Origin: Ponticaulis koreensis DSM 19734
GTDB taxonomy: Bacteria > Pseudomonadota > Alphaproteobacteria > Caulobacterales > Hyphomonadaceae
NCBI RefSeq assembly: GCF_000420665.1
Contig: NZ_ATVJ01000002.1
Coordinates: 124,001-188,000, forward strand
DNA: 64,000 nucleotides
Direction of reading: 5' to 3'
The position numbers were made by a program, and so were the translations under genes. The notes beneath the pieces were generated by a model. The model made no database searches, was not told the origin of the DNA, and saw only the letters and a list, made by a program, of their open reading frames with translations. Below, piece by piece: positions 36,809-44,317 of this stretch (within the stretch, counting starts at the first letter, position 1; every line of letters starts with the position of its first letter).

Positions 36809-37534
36809 ATGACGTATCTTGAGGGGACAACAGGGCGGCGGCGTATATATCTAATGCGCCATGGCCATGTTGATTATTTATCCGAAGAAGTCGTGCAATC
36901 CAAAAATCCAAGGCTTGCGCGGCTAACCCCTCAAGGACAGGAAGAAGCTAACGCCGCTGGTCAGGCTTTGGCGGCTATCCCATTTGATATTCTGATGTGT
37001 TCAGGGCTGCGACGTAGTCGGGAAACCGCGACGTTTGTTCAGGACTGGCAGGCTGGTACTCCGCCCGAACTCGAAGATGATCAGCGGTTTGAGGAGTTGA
37101 ATAGCGGGACGTTCATAGAGTTTGAAAGCCGCGAACAGCTCGCTGCGACGATGACGTTCCAGTTTGAAAATGCAGATAAACCCGGCGCAACATTTCTGGA
37201 CGGCGGTGAGAAATTCACCGACGGACGCGAGCGCGCAATTGCGGGGCTATTGGCGCTGATAGACCGTCCCGGCTGGAGTAACGCGCTCATCGTGGGGCAT
37301 GAAGGTATTAACCGCGTGATTTTGAGCTGGTTTTGTAACGCTGGACTGAACGCTTCGGTCAGTTTCGAGCAAGACACCGGTTGCATCAATATTCTGGATG
37401 TCGATCTCGTACCTGATGGTTCGGGTCACGCCATTGAGCGAAAACTCATCAAGGCGGTAAATCTCACGCCGCTAAACTACGAAAAGCACGGCATGAACCT
37501 CCGTAGCCTGGAAGCCATATTCCATCGGGACTGA
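36809..37534 (+). CDS. Histidine phosphatase family protein
   Basis: 241 aa. The phosphohistidine motif is IYLMRHGHVDYL near the N-terminus; the second catalytic histidine lies in ALIVGHEGINRVIL. The SGLRRSRETA segment provides the second arginine, and the FEELNSGTF segment has the general acid. These are the marks of the phosphoglycerate-mutase-like superfamily. Substrate not known. It begins 1 nt after the racemase gene, so the two are co-transcribed. Confidence 0.85.
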   Translation: MTYLEGTTGRRRIYLMRHGHVDYLSEEVVQSKNPRLARLTPQGQEEANAAGQALAAIPFDILMCSGLRRSRETATFVQDWQAGTPPELEDDQRFEELNSGTFIEFESREQLAATMTFQFENADKPGATFLDGGEKFTDGRERAIAGLLALIDRPGWSNALIVGHEGINRVILSWFCNAGLNASVSFEQDTGCINILDVDLVPDGSGHAIERKLIKAVNLTPLNYEKHGMNLRSLEAIFHRD

Positions 37535-37684
37535 ATATCTGTTCAGGTATGTTTTCTGCTCCTCTGTTTTATGAACAGATGGCAACAGAAATGTTCTGAT
37601 AGCGTTCAGATGGGATCGGGTAGTTTGAACTCACTGAGCGATAGAGCCGTTTAGCTTTCTCGCTTTTGTGTCCTTCTTGCTAAC

Positions 37685-37714
37685 TGGCCGATGTTTTTCA
37701 TCGGCCATTCTTTT
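37685..37714 (+). terminator. Rho-independent terminator upstream of scoAB
   Basis: Perfect 9-bp stem TGGCCGATG (37685-37693) / CATCGGCCA (37699-37707), loop TTTTT, followed by TTCTTTT. It ends transcription arriving from the histidine phosphatase gene, or a short RNA started within the intergenic region. Confidence 0.75.
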
Positions 37715-37732
37715 ATTCAACAAGTGTTGAAT
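37715..37732. promoter_or_regulatory. 18-nt palindrome, probable TetR-type operator at the scoAB promoter
   Basis: ATTCAACA-AG-TGTTGAAT with perfect 8-bp arms. Its right arm overlaps a possible -35 TTGAAT (37728-37733); TACAGA 17 nt later could be the -10. Two TetR-family genes lie downstream, and the HTH-TetR gene just after scoB is the more likely ligand-sensing regulator (inference). Confidence 0.55.
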
Positions 37733-37800
37733 TTTTATAGATCCTTGAATACAGATGCCGTTATCGGGGCGAGGAAACCCGCAATGTCGAGGAAAGAATC

Positions 37801-38505
37801 ATGAAGAAAACCTATTCCGACGCAGCCGCCGCTTTGGACGGTCTGTTGTTCGATGGGATGACTATTATGTCCGGCGGATTTGGTCTGTGCGGCATTCCAG
37901 AACTTCTTATCGAAGCGATTCGCCAGTCCGGCGTGAAGGACCTGACCATCATTTCGAACAATGCTGGTGTTGATGGGTTTGGACTTGGGCTTCTGCTCGA
38001 GAATCGTCAGGTCAAAAAGATGATTTCCTCATATGTGGGCGAGAATAAAGAGTTTGAGCGCCAGTATCTGAATGGCGAGCTCGAGCTTGAGTTCAACCCA
38101 CAAGGTACGCTCGCCGAACGGTGTCGCGCAGGCGGTGCAGGGATACCGGGTTTCTATACGAAAACAGGCGTAGGCACTGTGATTGCCGATGGCAAAGAAC
38201 ACAAAGACTTCAACGGTGAGACGTATATCCTTGAGACAGGCCTCGTAGCTGACCTCTCGATCGTGAAGGCTTATAAGGGCGATGCGCAGGGCAATCTTGT
38301 CTACAATGCGACGGCTCTGAACTTCAATCACGATATGGCTACAGCGGGGCGTGTGACCATCGCTGAAGTCGAAGAAATGGCGTCGGTCGGAGAACTCGAT
38401 CCAAACTTCATCCATACGCCTGGCATTTTCGTTCAACGCATTATTCAAGGCGCTCACGAGAAGCGGATTGAAAAAGTTACAACACGTAAGCGCGAGGAGG
38501 CCTGA
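37801..38505 (+). CDS. scoA: 3-oxoacid CoA-transferase subunit A
   Basis: 234 aa. The N-terminal MTIMSGGFGLCGIPELLI glycine-rich CoA-binding segment, NNAGVDGFGLGLLLENRQVKKMISSYVGEN, and GIPGFYTKTGVGTVIADGKE are standard for SCOT alpha subunits. It transfers CoA from succinyl-CoA to acetoacetate or related 3-oxoacids together with ScoB. ATG has GAGGAAAG upstream. scoB follows after 3 nt. Confidence 0.94.
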   Translation: MKKTYSDAAAALDGLLFDGMTIMSGGFGLCGIPELLIEAIRQSGVKDLTIISNNAGVDGFGLGLLLENRQVKKMISSYVGENKEFERQYLNGELELEFNPQGTLAERCRAGGAGIPGFYTKTGVGTVIADGKEHKDFNGETYILETGLVADLSIVKAYKGDAQGNLVYNATALNFNHDMATAGRVTIAEVEEMASVGELDPNFIHTPGIFVQRIIQGAHEKRIEKVTTRKREEA

Positions 38506-38508
38506 GTT

Positions 38509-39135
38509 ATGCCTTGGACAAGAGATCAGATGGCTGAGCGCGCAGCTCAGGAGCTTGAAGACGGTTTCTACGTGAACCTCGGAATTGGTATCCCTACGCT
38601 CGTATCGAATTACATCCCGGACGGCGTTGATGTGACATTACAGTCTGAAAACGGCATGCTCGGAATGGGCCCATTTCCGTATGAGGGCGAAGAAGATCCG
38701 GACCTTATAAATGCCGGAAAACAGACGATCACGACACTTGATCGTTCTAGCTTTTTCTCTTCATCGACCAGCTTTGCGATGATTCGTGGGGGCCACATCA
38801 ATCTTGCCATTCTTGGCGCGATGGAGGTTGCTGAGAATGGTGATCTGGCGAATTGGATGATCCCGGGAAAGCTCGTAAAAGGTATGGGCGGTGCGATGGA
38901 CCTCGTAGCTGGCGTCAAGCGCATTGTCGTTGTGATGGATCACACCAACAAGGCGGGCGAAAGCAAACTGCTCAAAGCGTGTACTTTGCCGCTCACAGGA
39001 CAGGGTGTGGTCGACCGGATTATTACAGATTTGGGTGTTTTTGACGTCGTCGAAGGCGGACTAAAACTCGTTGAGCTCGCGCCTGAAGTCACTGAAGATG
39101 AAGTGCGCAGTAAAACTGAGGCGACCCTCGTTTAG
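38509..39135 (+). CDS. scoB: 3-oxoacid CoA-transferase subunit B
   Basis: 208 aa. The catalytic glutamate that forms the CoA thioester is in the [11 protein letters not shown] segment. [16 protein letters not shown] precedes it, and [33 protein letters not shown] and [23 protein letters not shown] follow. It completes the alpha/beta transferase with ScoA and links ketone-body or branched-chain acid breakdown to acetoacetyl-CoA. Its 3' end is followed by a perfect hairpin. Confidence 0.94.
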   Translation: MPWTRDQMAERAAQELEDGFYVNLGIGIPTLVSNYIPDGVDVTLQSENGMLGMGPFPYEGEEDPDLINAGKQTITTLDRSSFFSSSTSFAMIRGGHINLAILGAMEVAENGDLANWMIPGKLVKGMGGAMDLVAGVKRIVVVMDHTNKAGESKLLKACTLPLTGQGVVDRIITDLGVFDVVEGGLKLVELAPEVTEDEVRSKTEATLV

Positions 39136-39158
39136 GTCACTTGCCTGAATTTAATATT

Positions 39159-39181
39159 CTGGCGAATTGATTATTCGCCAG
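39159..39181. repeat. Perfect inverted repeat between scoB and the HTH-TetR gene
   Basis: CTGGCGAA (39159-39166) / TTCGCCAG (39174-39181) with a 7-nt loop. No T-tract follows, so it is either a weak terminator, an mRNA processing/stabilising hairpin, or an operator 22 nt upstream of the regulator start. Confidence 0.5.
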
Positions 39182-39203
39182 CGAGTTGGGTATAGCTGCT
39201 ATT

Positions 39204-40031
39204 ATGAGTGCGCCGCATAAACTTAACAAGCGGGAGCTGTTAGAGCTTGTCTGGAGCAAGCCAATGACAGCTCTTGCGTCTGACTTCGGATTGTCTCCGA
39301 ACGGTCTCGCAAAAATATGCGATCGCGTGGATATAGAAAGACCGCCCAAAGGCTTTTGGGCGAACGGTGTGTCTCCCGATATTGAAGCTCTGGTTGACGC
39401 TCTGGATGATCCCGACGAGGAAATCAGTATTGGTGGTCGTGTCAGTTCTTCACGGCGTTCTCGCACCCGTCTTCCATTAGCGCAGCGAAAACGTCAGGTT
39501 TTGGAAGAAGCGCGGAAAATCGCGACAACCGACGGGGTTCACGAGGTCTCTCTTCGACAGATCGCGAGAAACCTCGGAATCAGTGAAGCGCAGGCTCACA
39601 ATTGCTATTCGACCCGCGAAGACATCCTGGTCGAACTTGCTTACGAGGAATATCAGGCTTTCGAGCGTGTACGGAAGCGTATCATTCCTCGTGGCACGAC
39701 GCGTATTACCAAGATCGTGATGTCTTCTGTTTCATACCTCAGGGAAGCTGCTCGGCGCGGGCCACTGCTTCAACAGATTTCAGCTGACTCCAAGCTACGG
39801 AAAGCTATTGATGAACGGGCGAAAGCGGAGCGGGGCGAAGCGCTTGCGCGGCATGTGAATGTCATTGTGGAAAATACAAAGCTTTCGGAACAACAGGCTA
39901 TTCTCAAAACCAAGATGATGTCAGCCTTTGTTCGTAAGGCAGGTCACCTTGTCGCGCAGAATCGTATTTCGCTCGAGCAGGCAGAAATCCTATGTGTGCC
40001 CGTCATTACAGACTCCGCGTTGAGCGATTAA
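39204..40031 (+). CDS. TetR-family regulator with an extra N-terminal HTH domain
   Basis: 275 aa from ATG 39204 (an in-frame TTG 18 nt upstream is possible). Residues about 10-52 form a compact HTH module, ELLELVWSKPMTALASDFGLS and LAKICDRVDIERPPKGFWA, a type seen in other bacterial proteins with ELA/LAKxCxxxxIPxPxxGxW wording. A Ser/Arg linker (about 80-92) joins it to a TetR DNA-binding domain (about 95-147: VSLRQIARNLGISEAQAHNCYSTREDILVELAY), and a helical ligand-binding region follows. Two DNA-binding modules in one TetR protein are unusual. It probably controls scoAB. Its stop shares the bases TTAA with the stop of the convergent TetR gene. Confidence 0.8.
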   Translation: MSAPHKLNKRELLELVWSKPMTALASDFGLSPNGLAKICDRVDIERPPKGFWANGVSPDIEALVDALDDPDEEISIGGRVSSSRRSRTRLPLAQRKRQVLEEARKIATTDGVHEVSLRQIARNLGISEAQAHNCYSTREDILVELAYEEYQAFERVRKRIIPRGTTRITKIVMSSVSYLREAARRGPLLQQISADSKLRKAIDERAKAERGEALARHVNVIVENTKLSEQQAILKTKMMSAFVRKAGHLVAQNRISLEQAEILCVPVITDSALSD

Positions 40032-40630
40032 CCTGCCGGATAAACGGCATTGTGATACGTCATTGAATCGATGGCGCGTCTAAAACTGTCCTCCAACGTT
40101 TCCCTGCATATCTCAGCTTCAATCTGTCCGCTCCAGGCGAGTAACGCCGCTTCATCCGGCAGGGATTTTAGCATTACGATGCTTGAAATGGCCTCGCGTG
40201 ATGACACTTTGAATAGTCTTTTCGCTGCCCGCGCCAGGGCATGAAGGCAGCTCACGGAAGCAGCTTGAAACGCTTCGTTCATCCGTCCGCTAAGAAATGA
40301 ATCATTTGGCGCCAAGGCGAGCGTTGGCCCTTCCTCGAGCATTCCGTCAAAGTAAGCCAGGGCGCTTTGTGTCAACGCGTCCTTTTCAGATGGCGACCTT
40401 CGAGCCAGTTCATTCACCCTCGCTATTATCGATAAGTGGAGCTGAAGGACGCCGTTCATAAGATCATGCTGGGTCGGAAAGTGCGAATAGATCAAAGACC
40501 GACTCACATTCGCCTGGTCGGCGACTGCCGCCAGTGAAATGGGCATAACCCCGCCTTCCAGAAACACAGAGTTTGCCGCCCTTAGAATGCGACGCTGGCT
40601 CGAACTCAAGAGGTCTGATGTGTGGTTCAT
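40028..40630 (-). CDS. TetR/AcrR-family transcriptional regulator
   Basis: 200 aa from ATG 40630. The N-terminal HTH is RRILRAANSVFLEGGVMPIS and LAAVADQANVSRSLIYSHFPTQHDLM, followed by an all-helical ligand domain. The ATG is immediately preceded by GTTCAGG, also found in the promoter of the divergent exported-protein operon, which suggests autoregulation plus control of that operon. It is divergent from the HiPIP gene (260 nt apart) and convergent with the HTH-TetR gene. Confidence 0.88.
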   Translation of the reverse strand: MNHTSDLLSSSQRRILRAANSVFLEGGVMPISLAAVADQANVSRSLIYSHFPTQHDLMNGVLQLHLSIIARVNELARRSPSEKDALTQSALAYFDGMLEEGPTLALAPNDSFLSGRMNEAFQAASVSCLHALARAAKRLFKVSSREAISSIVMLKSLPDEAALLAWSGQIEAEICRETLEDSFRRAIDSMTYHNAVYPAG

Positions 40631-40836
40631 ACCTGAACTTTCGCGGAATTTGTTCGCTTCTGTCCTACCGCCACACTCAGGCAATGACAAACGGGATTAT
40701 TTAAAACCGGCAACAAATTCTATGAGATTAGTGAGACGCTCAGAGCAGATCTAACGAATCTGGTTTCGTGTTTAATTATTATTGAATACAGCCGGAGCAC
40801 CACCTCCCGGATGCGTCGCAATTAGTGCGATTGTCA

Positions 40837-40865
40837 TTGACCTCTAAACCTGTTCAGGATAATTT
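40837..40865 (+). promoter_or_regulatory. Sigma-70-type promoter of the HiPIP-DUF1592-DUF1552 operon with operator in spacer
   Basis: TTGACC (40837-40842), exactly 17 nt, TAATTT (40860-40865). The spacer holds CCTG-TT-CAGG (40849-40858), a 4-bp-arm palindrome like TetR half-sites. A repressor bound there would block the polymerase. The ribosome site GGAGG is at about 40873-40877. Confidence 0.55.
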
Positions 40866-40890
40866 AAAATACGGAGGAAAATAGGAATCG

Positions 40891-41217
40891 ATGACGAAAG
40901 AAAAAAACATTATTCCGTCGCGGCGTGGCTTCTTGAAAGGTTCGCTAGTTTTGACCGCTGGAGGCGTTGTTCTGTCCTCGTGCGGAGGCGCTGGCTCAGG
41001 CGGCCTTCAGTGCGCAACCAGCAGCTCGATCTCGCGAAGCGAAATGCTGTCTCGGGAAGGCCGGAGTTACGCGGAACTTTCCCGCGTTGATGGTCGAAAC
41101 TGTCTGAACTGTGAGTTTTACAGCGGAACCGAAGAAAACTGTGGTGAGTGTCTGATCGATAGCCTTCCAGCAAATCCACTCGGACACTGCGTGTCATGGA
41201 CCGCCAAACAGGCATAA
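40891..41217 (+). CDS. High-potential iron-sulfur protein (HiPIP), Tat-exported lipoprotein
   Basis: 108 aa. The twin-arginine motif SRRGFLKG (10-17) is followed by a hydrophobic stretch and a lipobox ending at Cys31 (VLSSCGG), so the protein is exported folded and lipid-anchored. The C-terminal half has the HiPIP cysteine pattern: Cys71-x2-Cys74 (NCLNCEFY), Cys87 (with an additional Cys84), and Cys100 followed by VSW. It should carry one [4Fe-4S] cluster at high potential and pass electrons in the periplasm. It is the first gene of a five-gene operon, 24 nt before the next gene. Confidence 0.85.
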   Translation: MTKEKNIIPSRRGFLKGSLVLTAGGVVLSSCGGAGSGGLQCATSSSISRSEMLSREGRSYAELSRVDGRNCLNCEFYSGTEENCGECLIDSLPANPLGHCVSWTAKQA

Positions 41218-41241
41218 CAAAAATATTCGGGAGGATGATGT

Positions 41242-42603
41242 ATGGCCGACAACTTCAGGCGCACCCTAATTTGTAGTGCGGCTGCTCTTGGACTCATTGG
41301 CGCGGCCAGCGCGCAAGAGTCGAGGGCCGCGGAAGCAAGAACTTTAGCCGATATCGCGGAACCGGCGCGGATCGCTGTGAGCGATCCTACAACGATTGGT
41401 CTCGCCTTTACGTATTTTTGGTACGATGTTCATGAGACACCGCAGGACTGTCCTGAAGGTTGGGCCATGGCATTACGTGATGTTGCCATCATGGATCTAC
41501 CAGAGGAACGCCAGGAGTTTCTACTGAGACCTGAAAACCGCTCCACTTATTACCGGATGGGCTATGCTCTGTCTGCGCGACGTATGGCCGAACAGGGAGG
41601 CGAGTCAATCTGCAACATTCCGACATCATATGACGATCCTCCAATGCGGACTGTTCAAAGCGGAACTGCATATGGGCGCGATCTTGATGGTTTAGTATCA
41701 AATGGTTCGGATGCTGAGACATGTGGGACCGTGGATTTGACATCCCCGGACGGCACTCCCGGCGTAGATAACGAATTGTATCGCGTGATGGGATGTATCG
41801 ATAGCTTCAGACGCGATCCGGAATTTGCGGGCGGCGCCATGGAGGATTACCATATTGGCTCCTATCGCGACGGCGAAACAACGACTCTCATGGAAATTCG
41901 TGGTGTTGATGATCGACAGAACGATGACTCCGTTGAGATTGGCGTTTATGCGAGTTTTGAACCGACGCTTTTTGATAGCGAAAAGAACGGCCTCCCATAT
42001 GCCAGCATAACGGTCACAGACAATAAAACCTGGCATAGCCTTGGCACCGGACGTATCGTAGATGGCGAGCTGATTACGGACCCGTTTACGCTGCGAACGC
42101 GCCTGGGCTGGGCTGGGCGACCTGCCGAATACCTGATTTACGATACCATAATACACCTTGATCTGAATGAAGACGGATCAGCAGAGGGTGACCTCGTGGG
42201 TTATTTTGACCTCGATCACGCATACTGGAACAATTTCCATGATGCCGCGGGGGCGCTTCAGGTTGCTAACGGTTACACCTGTCCGGCTGTCTGGACGGCT
42301 CTGCAGGAGCACGCCGATGGCCACTATGACGAAGAGTCCGGTCGCTGCACGGCAATTTCAACTGCGATGCGAATTGAAGCAGTACCAGCATTCGTTATTC
42401 ACCCTCCGGAAAACCAGCTCGTAGAATATGTAGTGGACACGTCAGACTATTACGGCGTGCCGGTTGAGCAGATCATGGTTGAAGGTGCAGAGCTCAGAGA
42501 ACGTCAGGTTCGGAGTCTTGGACAGAGTGATGAAGAAGAAATGATGGAAGAGCTGATGGACGAGCTTAACGCCTCCGACAGCGATGATTCCGAAACATAT
42601 TAA
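41242..42603 (+). CDS. Secreted protein of unknown function in the HiPIP-DUF1592-DUF1552 operon
   Basis: 453 aa. An N-terminal Sec signal is clear (hydrophobic AAALGLIGAASA, cleavage before QES). The mature protein contains several Trp/Tyr-rich segments (LAFTYFWYDVHETPQDCPEGW, DLDHAYWNNFHDA), a handful of cysteines that could form disulfides, and a C-terminal acidic tail with EEEMMEELMDELNASDSDDSE. I do not recognise a domain. It ends 19 nt before the DUF1592 gene. Its Asp-rich segments (DLNEDGSAEGDLVGYFDLD) might bind a metal (inference). Similar unlabelled proteins may sit at the same place in other such operons. Confidence 0.75.
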   Translation: MADNFRRTLICSAAALGLIGAASAQESRAAEARTLADIAEPARIAVSDPTTIGLAFTYFWYDVHETPQDCPEGWAMALRDVAIMDLPEERQEFLLRPENRSTYYRMGYALSARRMAEQGGESICNIPTSYDDPPMRTVQSGTAYGRDLDGLVSNGSDAETCGTVDLTSPDGTPGVDNELYRVMGCIDSFRRDPEFAGGAMEDYHIGSYRDGETTTLMEIRGVDDRQNDDSVEIGVYASFEPTLFDSEKNGLPYASITVTDNKTWHSLGTGRIVDGELITDPFTLRTRLGWAGRPAEYLIYDTIIHLDLNEDGSAEGDLVGYFDLDHAYWNNFHDAAGALQVANGYTCPAVWTALQEHADGHYDEESGRCTAISTAMRIEAVPAFVIHPPENQLVEYVVDTSDYYGVPVEQIMVEGAELRERQVRSLGQSDEEEMMEELMDELNASDSDDSETY

Positions 42604-42622
42604 AAAAATACAGGGCGAGGAA

Positions 42623-44317
42623 ATGGCCGGAATTAAAAGTTTGGTTCTTCCTGTGATCGGGGTCGGCGTGATTGCAACTGCAGTTCTCGCGATACCTTCC
42701 ACGAGGGAAATGATTTTTGGTGGCGGCGGGTTCGAAGGTGAACTTCCGCCACCACAAATGAGGCGTCTGACGGAAGCTCAGTATCGTAACACTATCTCTG
42801 ATGTGTTTTCCGAAGACGTGACAGTTGTAGGGCGTTTTGAGCCCGAAGTGCGGATGGATGGTCTCGGCGCGATCGGTGCGTCCCAGGCTTCTATTAGCGC
42901 CAGTGGCTACGAACAGTATTACGGAATTGCTGGTTCGATTGCCGACCAGGTTGTATCTGACGGCAATTGGGACACTTTCATGCCTTGTTCGCCAGCTGTG
43001 TCGGACGAATTCGATCTGCAGTGTGCGACGCAGATCGTCGCGCATTTTGGCGAGATGCTGTTCCGTCGCCAATTGTCTGAAGAGGACGTTCAACTTTGGA
43101 CTGACGCCATGAACGCCTCAATGGATCAGATGGATACATTTGAGGAAGCGGCCGGACTTGTGATTGAAGGCATGCTGTCTTCGCCACAATTCCTCTTTAT
43201 TATTGACCGCGTGGAAGAGGATGAACGCGGCAACGTTCAACTGACCAATCACTCGATGGCGGCACGTCTCAGCTATTTTCTTTGGAACTCTGCACCAGAC
43301 GATGAACTTTTCAGAGCCGCACGCGCAGGAGAACTTCACACGCGGGAAGGACTTGCAGCTCAGGTTGAACGCATGATCGCGTCACCCCGTTTAAGCCAGG
43401 GAACACGCGCGTTTTATGACGACTTTCTGGATCTTTCGCGTTTCGCAACACTGGATAAAGACCGGCTGATTTATCCGGCATTCAATCAGGCTGTTGCGGA
43501 AGACGCACACGAACAGCTGATGATGTTTCTGGATTACCATTTGATCGACAATGAATCACCTTATCCTTCAATTTTTACCGCGAAAGAAACTTTCCTTACT
43601 CGGTCATTGGGGATGATCTACGCTGTTCCGGTCGTGCCATCGGAAGGCTGGGAACTCGTTCGGTTCCCTGAGGACGATATTCGTGGTGGAATTCTATCGC
43701 ATGCGGGATTCACTGCGCTTCATTCGCATCCGGGCCGATCATCAGCGACGCTAAGAGGAATTGCAGTCAGACAGTCGCTGCTGTGTCAGACGGTGGCGCC
43801 TGCGCCTGCCGCAGTGAACTTCACCGTCGTTCAGGAAGTGGATAACCCTGAATTCCGAACTGCGCGAGCACGACTAACTCAACATCGTACCGACGCTGCT
43901 TGCGCAAGCTGTCATAAGTTTATCGACCCGATTGGTTTATCGATGGAAAACTTTGACGGTGCGGGCATGTATCGCCTCCGAGAACATGGCGAATTGATCG
44001 ACACAAGCGGTGAAGTTGATGGCATCGAGTACGAAGATTTGCCTGCTCTCGAAAACATTCTGGCAAACCACGAGGCTGCCACATCATGCGTCGTAGAACG
44101 GTTGCAGCACTATGCGACGGGGCGCTCAAACACCCAGATCGATAGCTATTGGAACGTTGATCTTATGCGCCGTTTTGAACGTTCTGATTATAATTTTCGT
44201 GAACTGATGGCGACAATTGCTTCGAGCGAGGAGTTTTTCGCCGTCGCGTTGCCGCAGGCACAGGACCAAGAAGATCTTCAGCAGGCATCATTAAACGCAC
44301 AGGAGAGGAATTCATGA
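42623..44317 (+). CDS. DUF1587/DUF1595/DUF1592/DUF1588/DUF1585 exported protein with CxxCH motif
   Basis: 564 aa from ATG 42623, with GCGAGGAA upstream. A membrane anchor or signal occupies residues 3-23. Domains in order: DUF1587-like (MRRLTEAQYRNTISDVF), DUF1595 (FGEMLFRRQLSEEDVQLW), DUF1592 (MAARLSYFLWNSAPDDELF), DUF1588 with ACASCHKFIDPIGLSMENFDGAG, and DUF1585 (YATGRSNTQID plus the terminal SSEEFF). CASCH is a possible heme c site. The set is best known from planctomycetes, Verrucomicrobia and myxobacteria, usually paired with DUF1552; the function is unknown. It overlaps the DUF1552 start by 4 nt. Confidence 0.88.
   Translation: MAGIKSLVLPVIGVGVIATAVLAIPSTREMIFGGGGFEGELPPPQMRRLTEAQYRNTISDVFSEDVTVVGRFEPEVRMDGLGAIGASQASISASGYEQYYGIAGSIADQVVSDGNWDTFMPCSPAVSDEFDLQCATQIVAHFGEMLFRRQLSEEDVQLWTDAMNASMDQMDTFEEAAGLVIEGMLSSPQFLFIIDRVEEDERGNVQLTNHSMAARLSYFLWNSAPDDELFRAARAGELHTREGLAAQVERMIASPRLSQGTRAFYDDFLDLSRFATLDKDRLIYPAFNQAVAEDAHEQLMMFLDYHLIDNESPYPSIFTAKETFLTRSLGMIYAVPVVPSEGWELVRFPEDDIRGGILSHAGFTALHSHPGRSSATLRGIAVRQSLLCQTVAPAPAAVNFTVVQEVDNPEFRTARARLTQHRTDAACASCHKFIDPIGLSMENFDGAGMYRLREHGELIDTSGEVDGIEYEDLPALENILANHEAATSCVVERLQHYATGRSNTQIDSYWNVDLMRRFERSDYNFRELMATIASSEEFFAVALPQAQDQEDLQQASLNAQERNS

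Larger units (their letters stand above)
37535..37800 (+). other. 266-nt intergenic region with hairpin, operator-like repeats and scoAB promoter
   Basis: The first part carries an 8-bp inverted repeat ATCTGTTC (37537-37544) / GAACAGAT (37573-37580). A terminator-type hairpin lies 150 nt after the upstream stop, followed by the 18-nt palindrome at 37715-37732 and the scoAB leader. No protein gene fits. A short transcript ending at the hairpin cannot be excluded. Confidence 0.5.

Noticed and set aside
37745-40791. The 10-mer TTGAATACAG at 37745-37754 and 40782-40791 as a shared regulatory site
   Set aside because: One shared 10-mer is only weakly unexpected in 64 kb, its position relative to the two promoters differs, and it is not palindromic.
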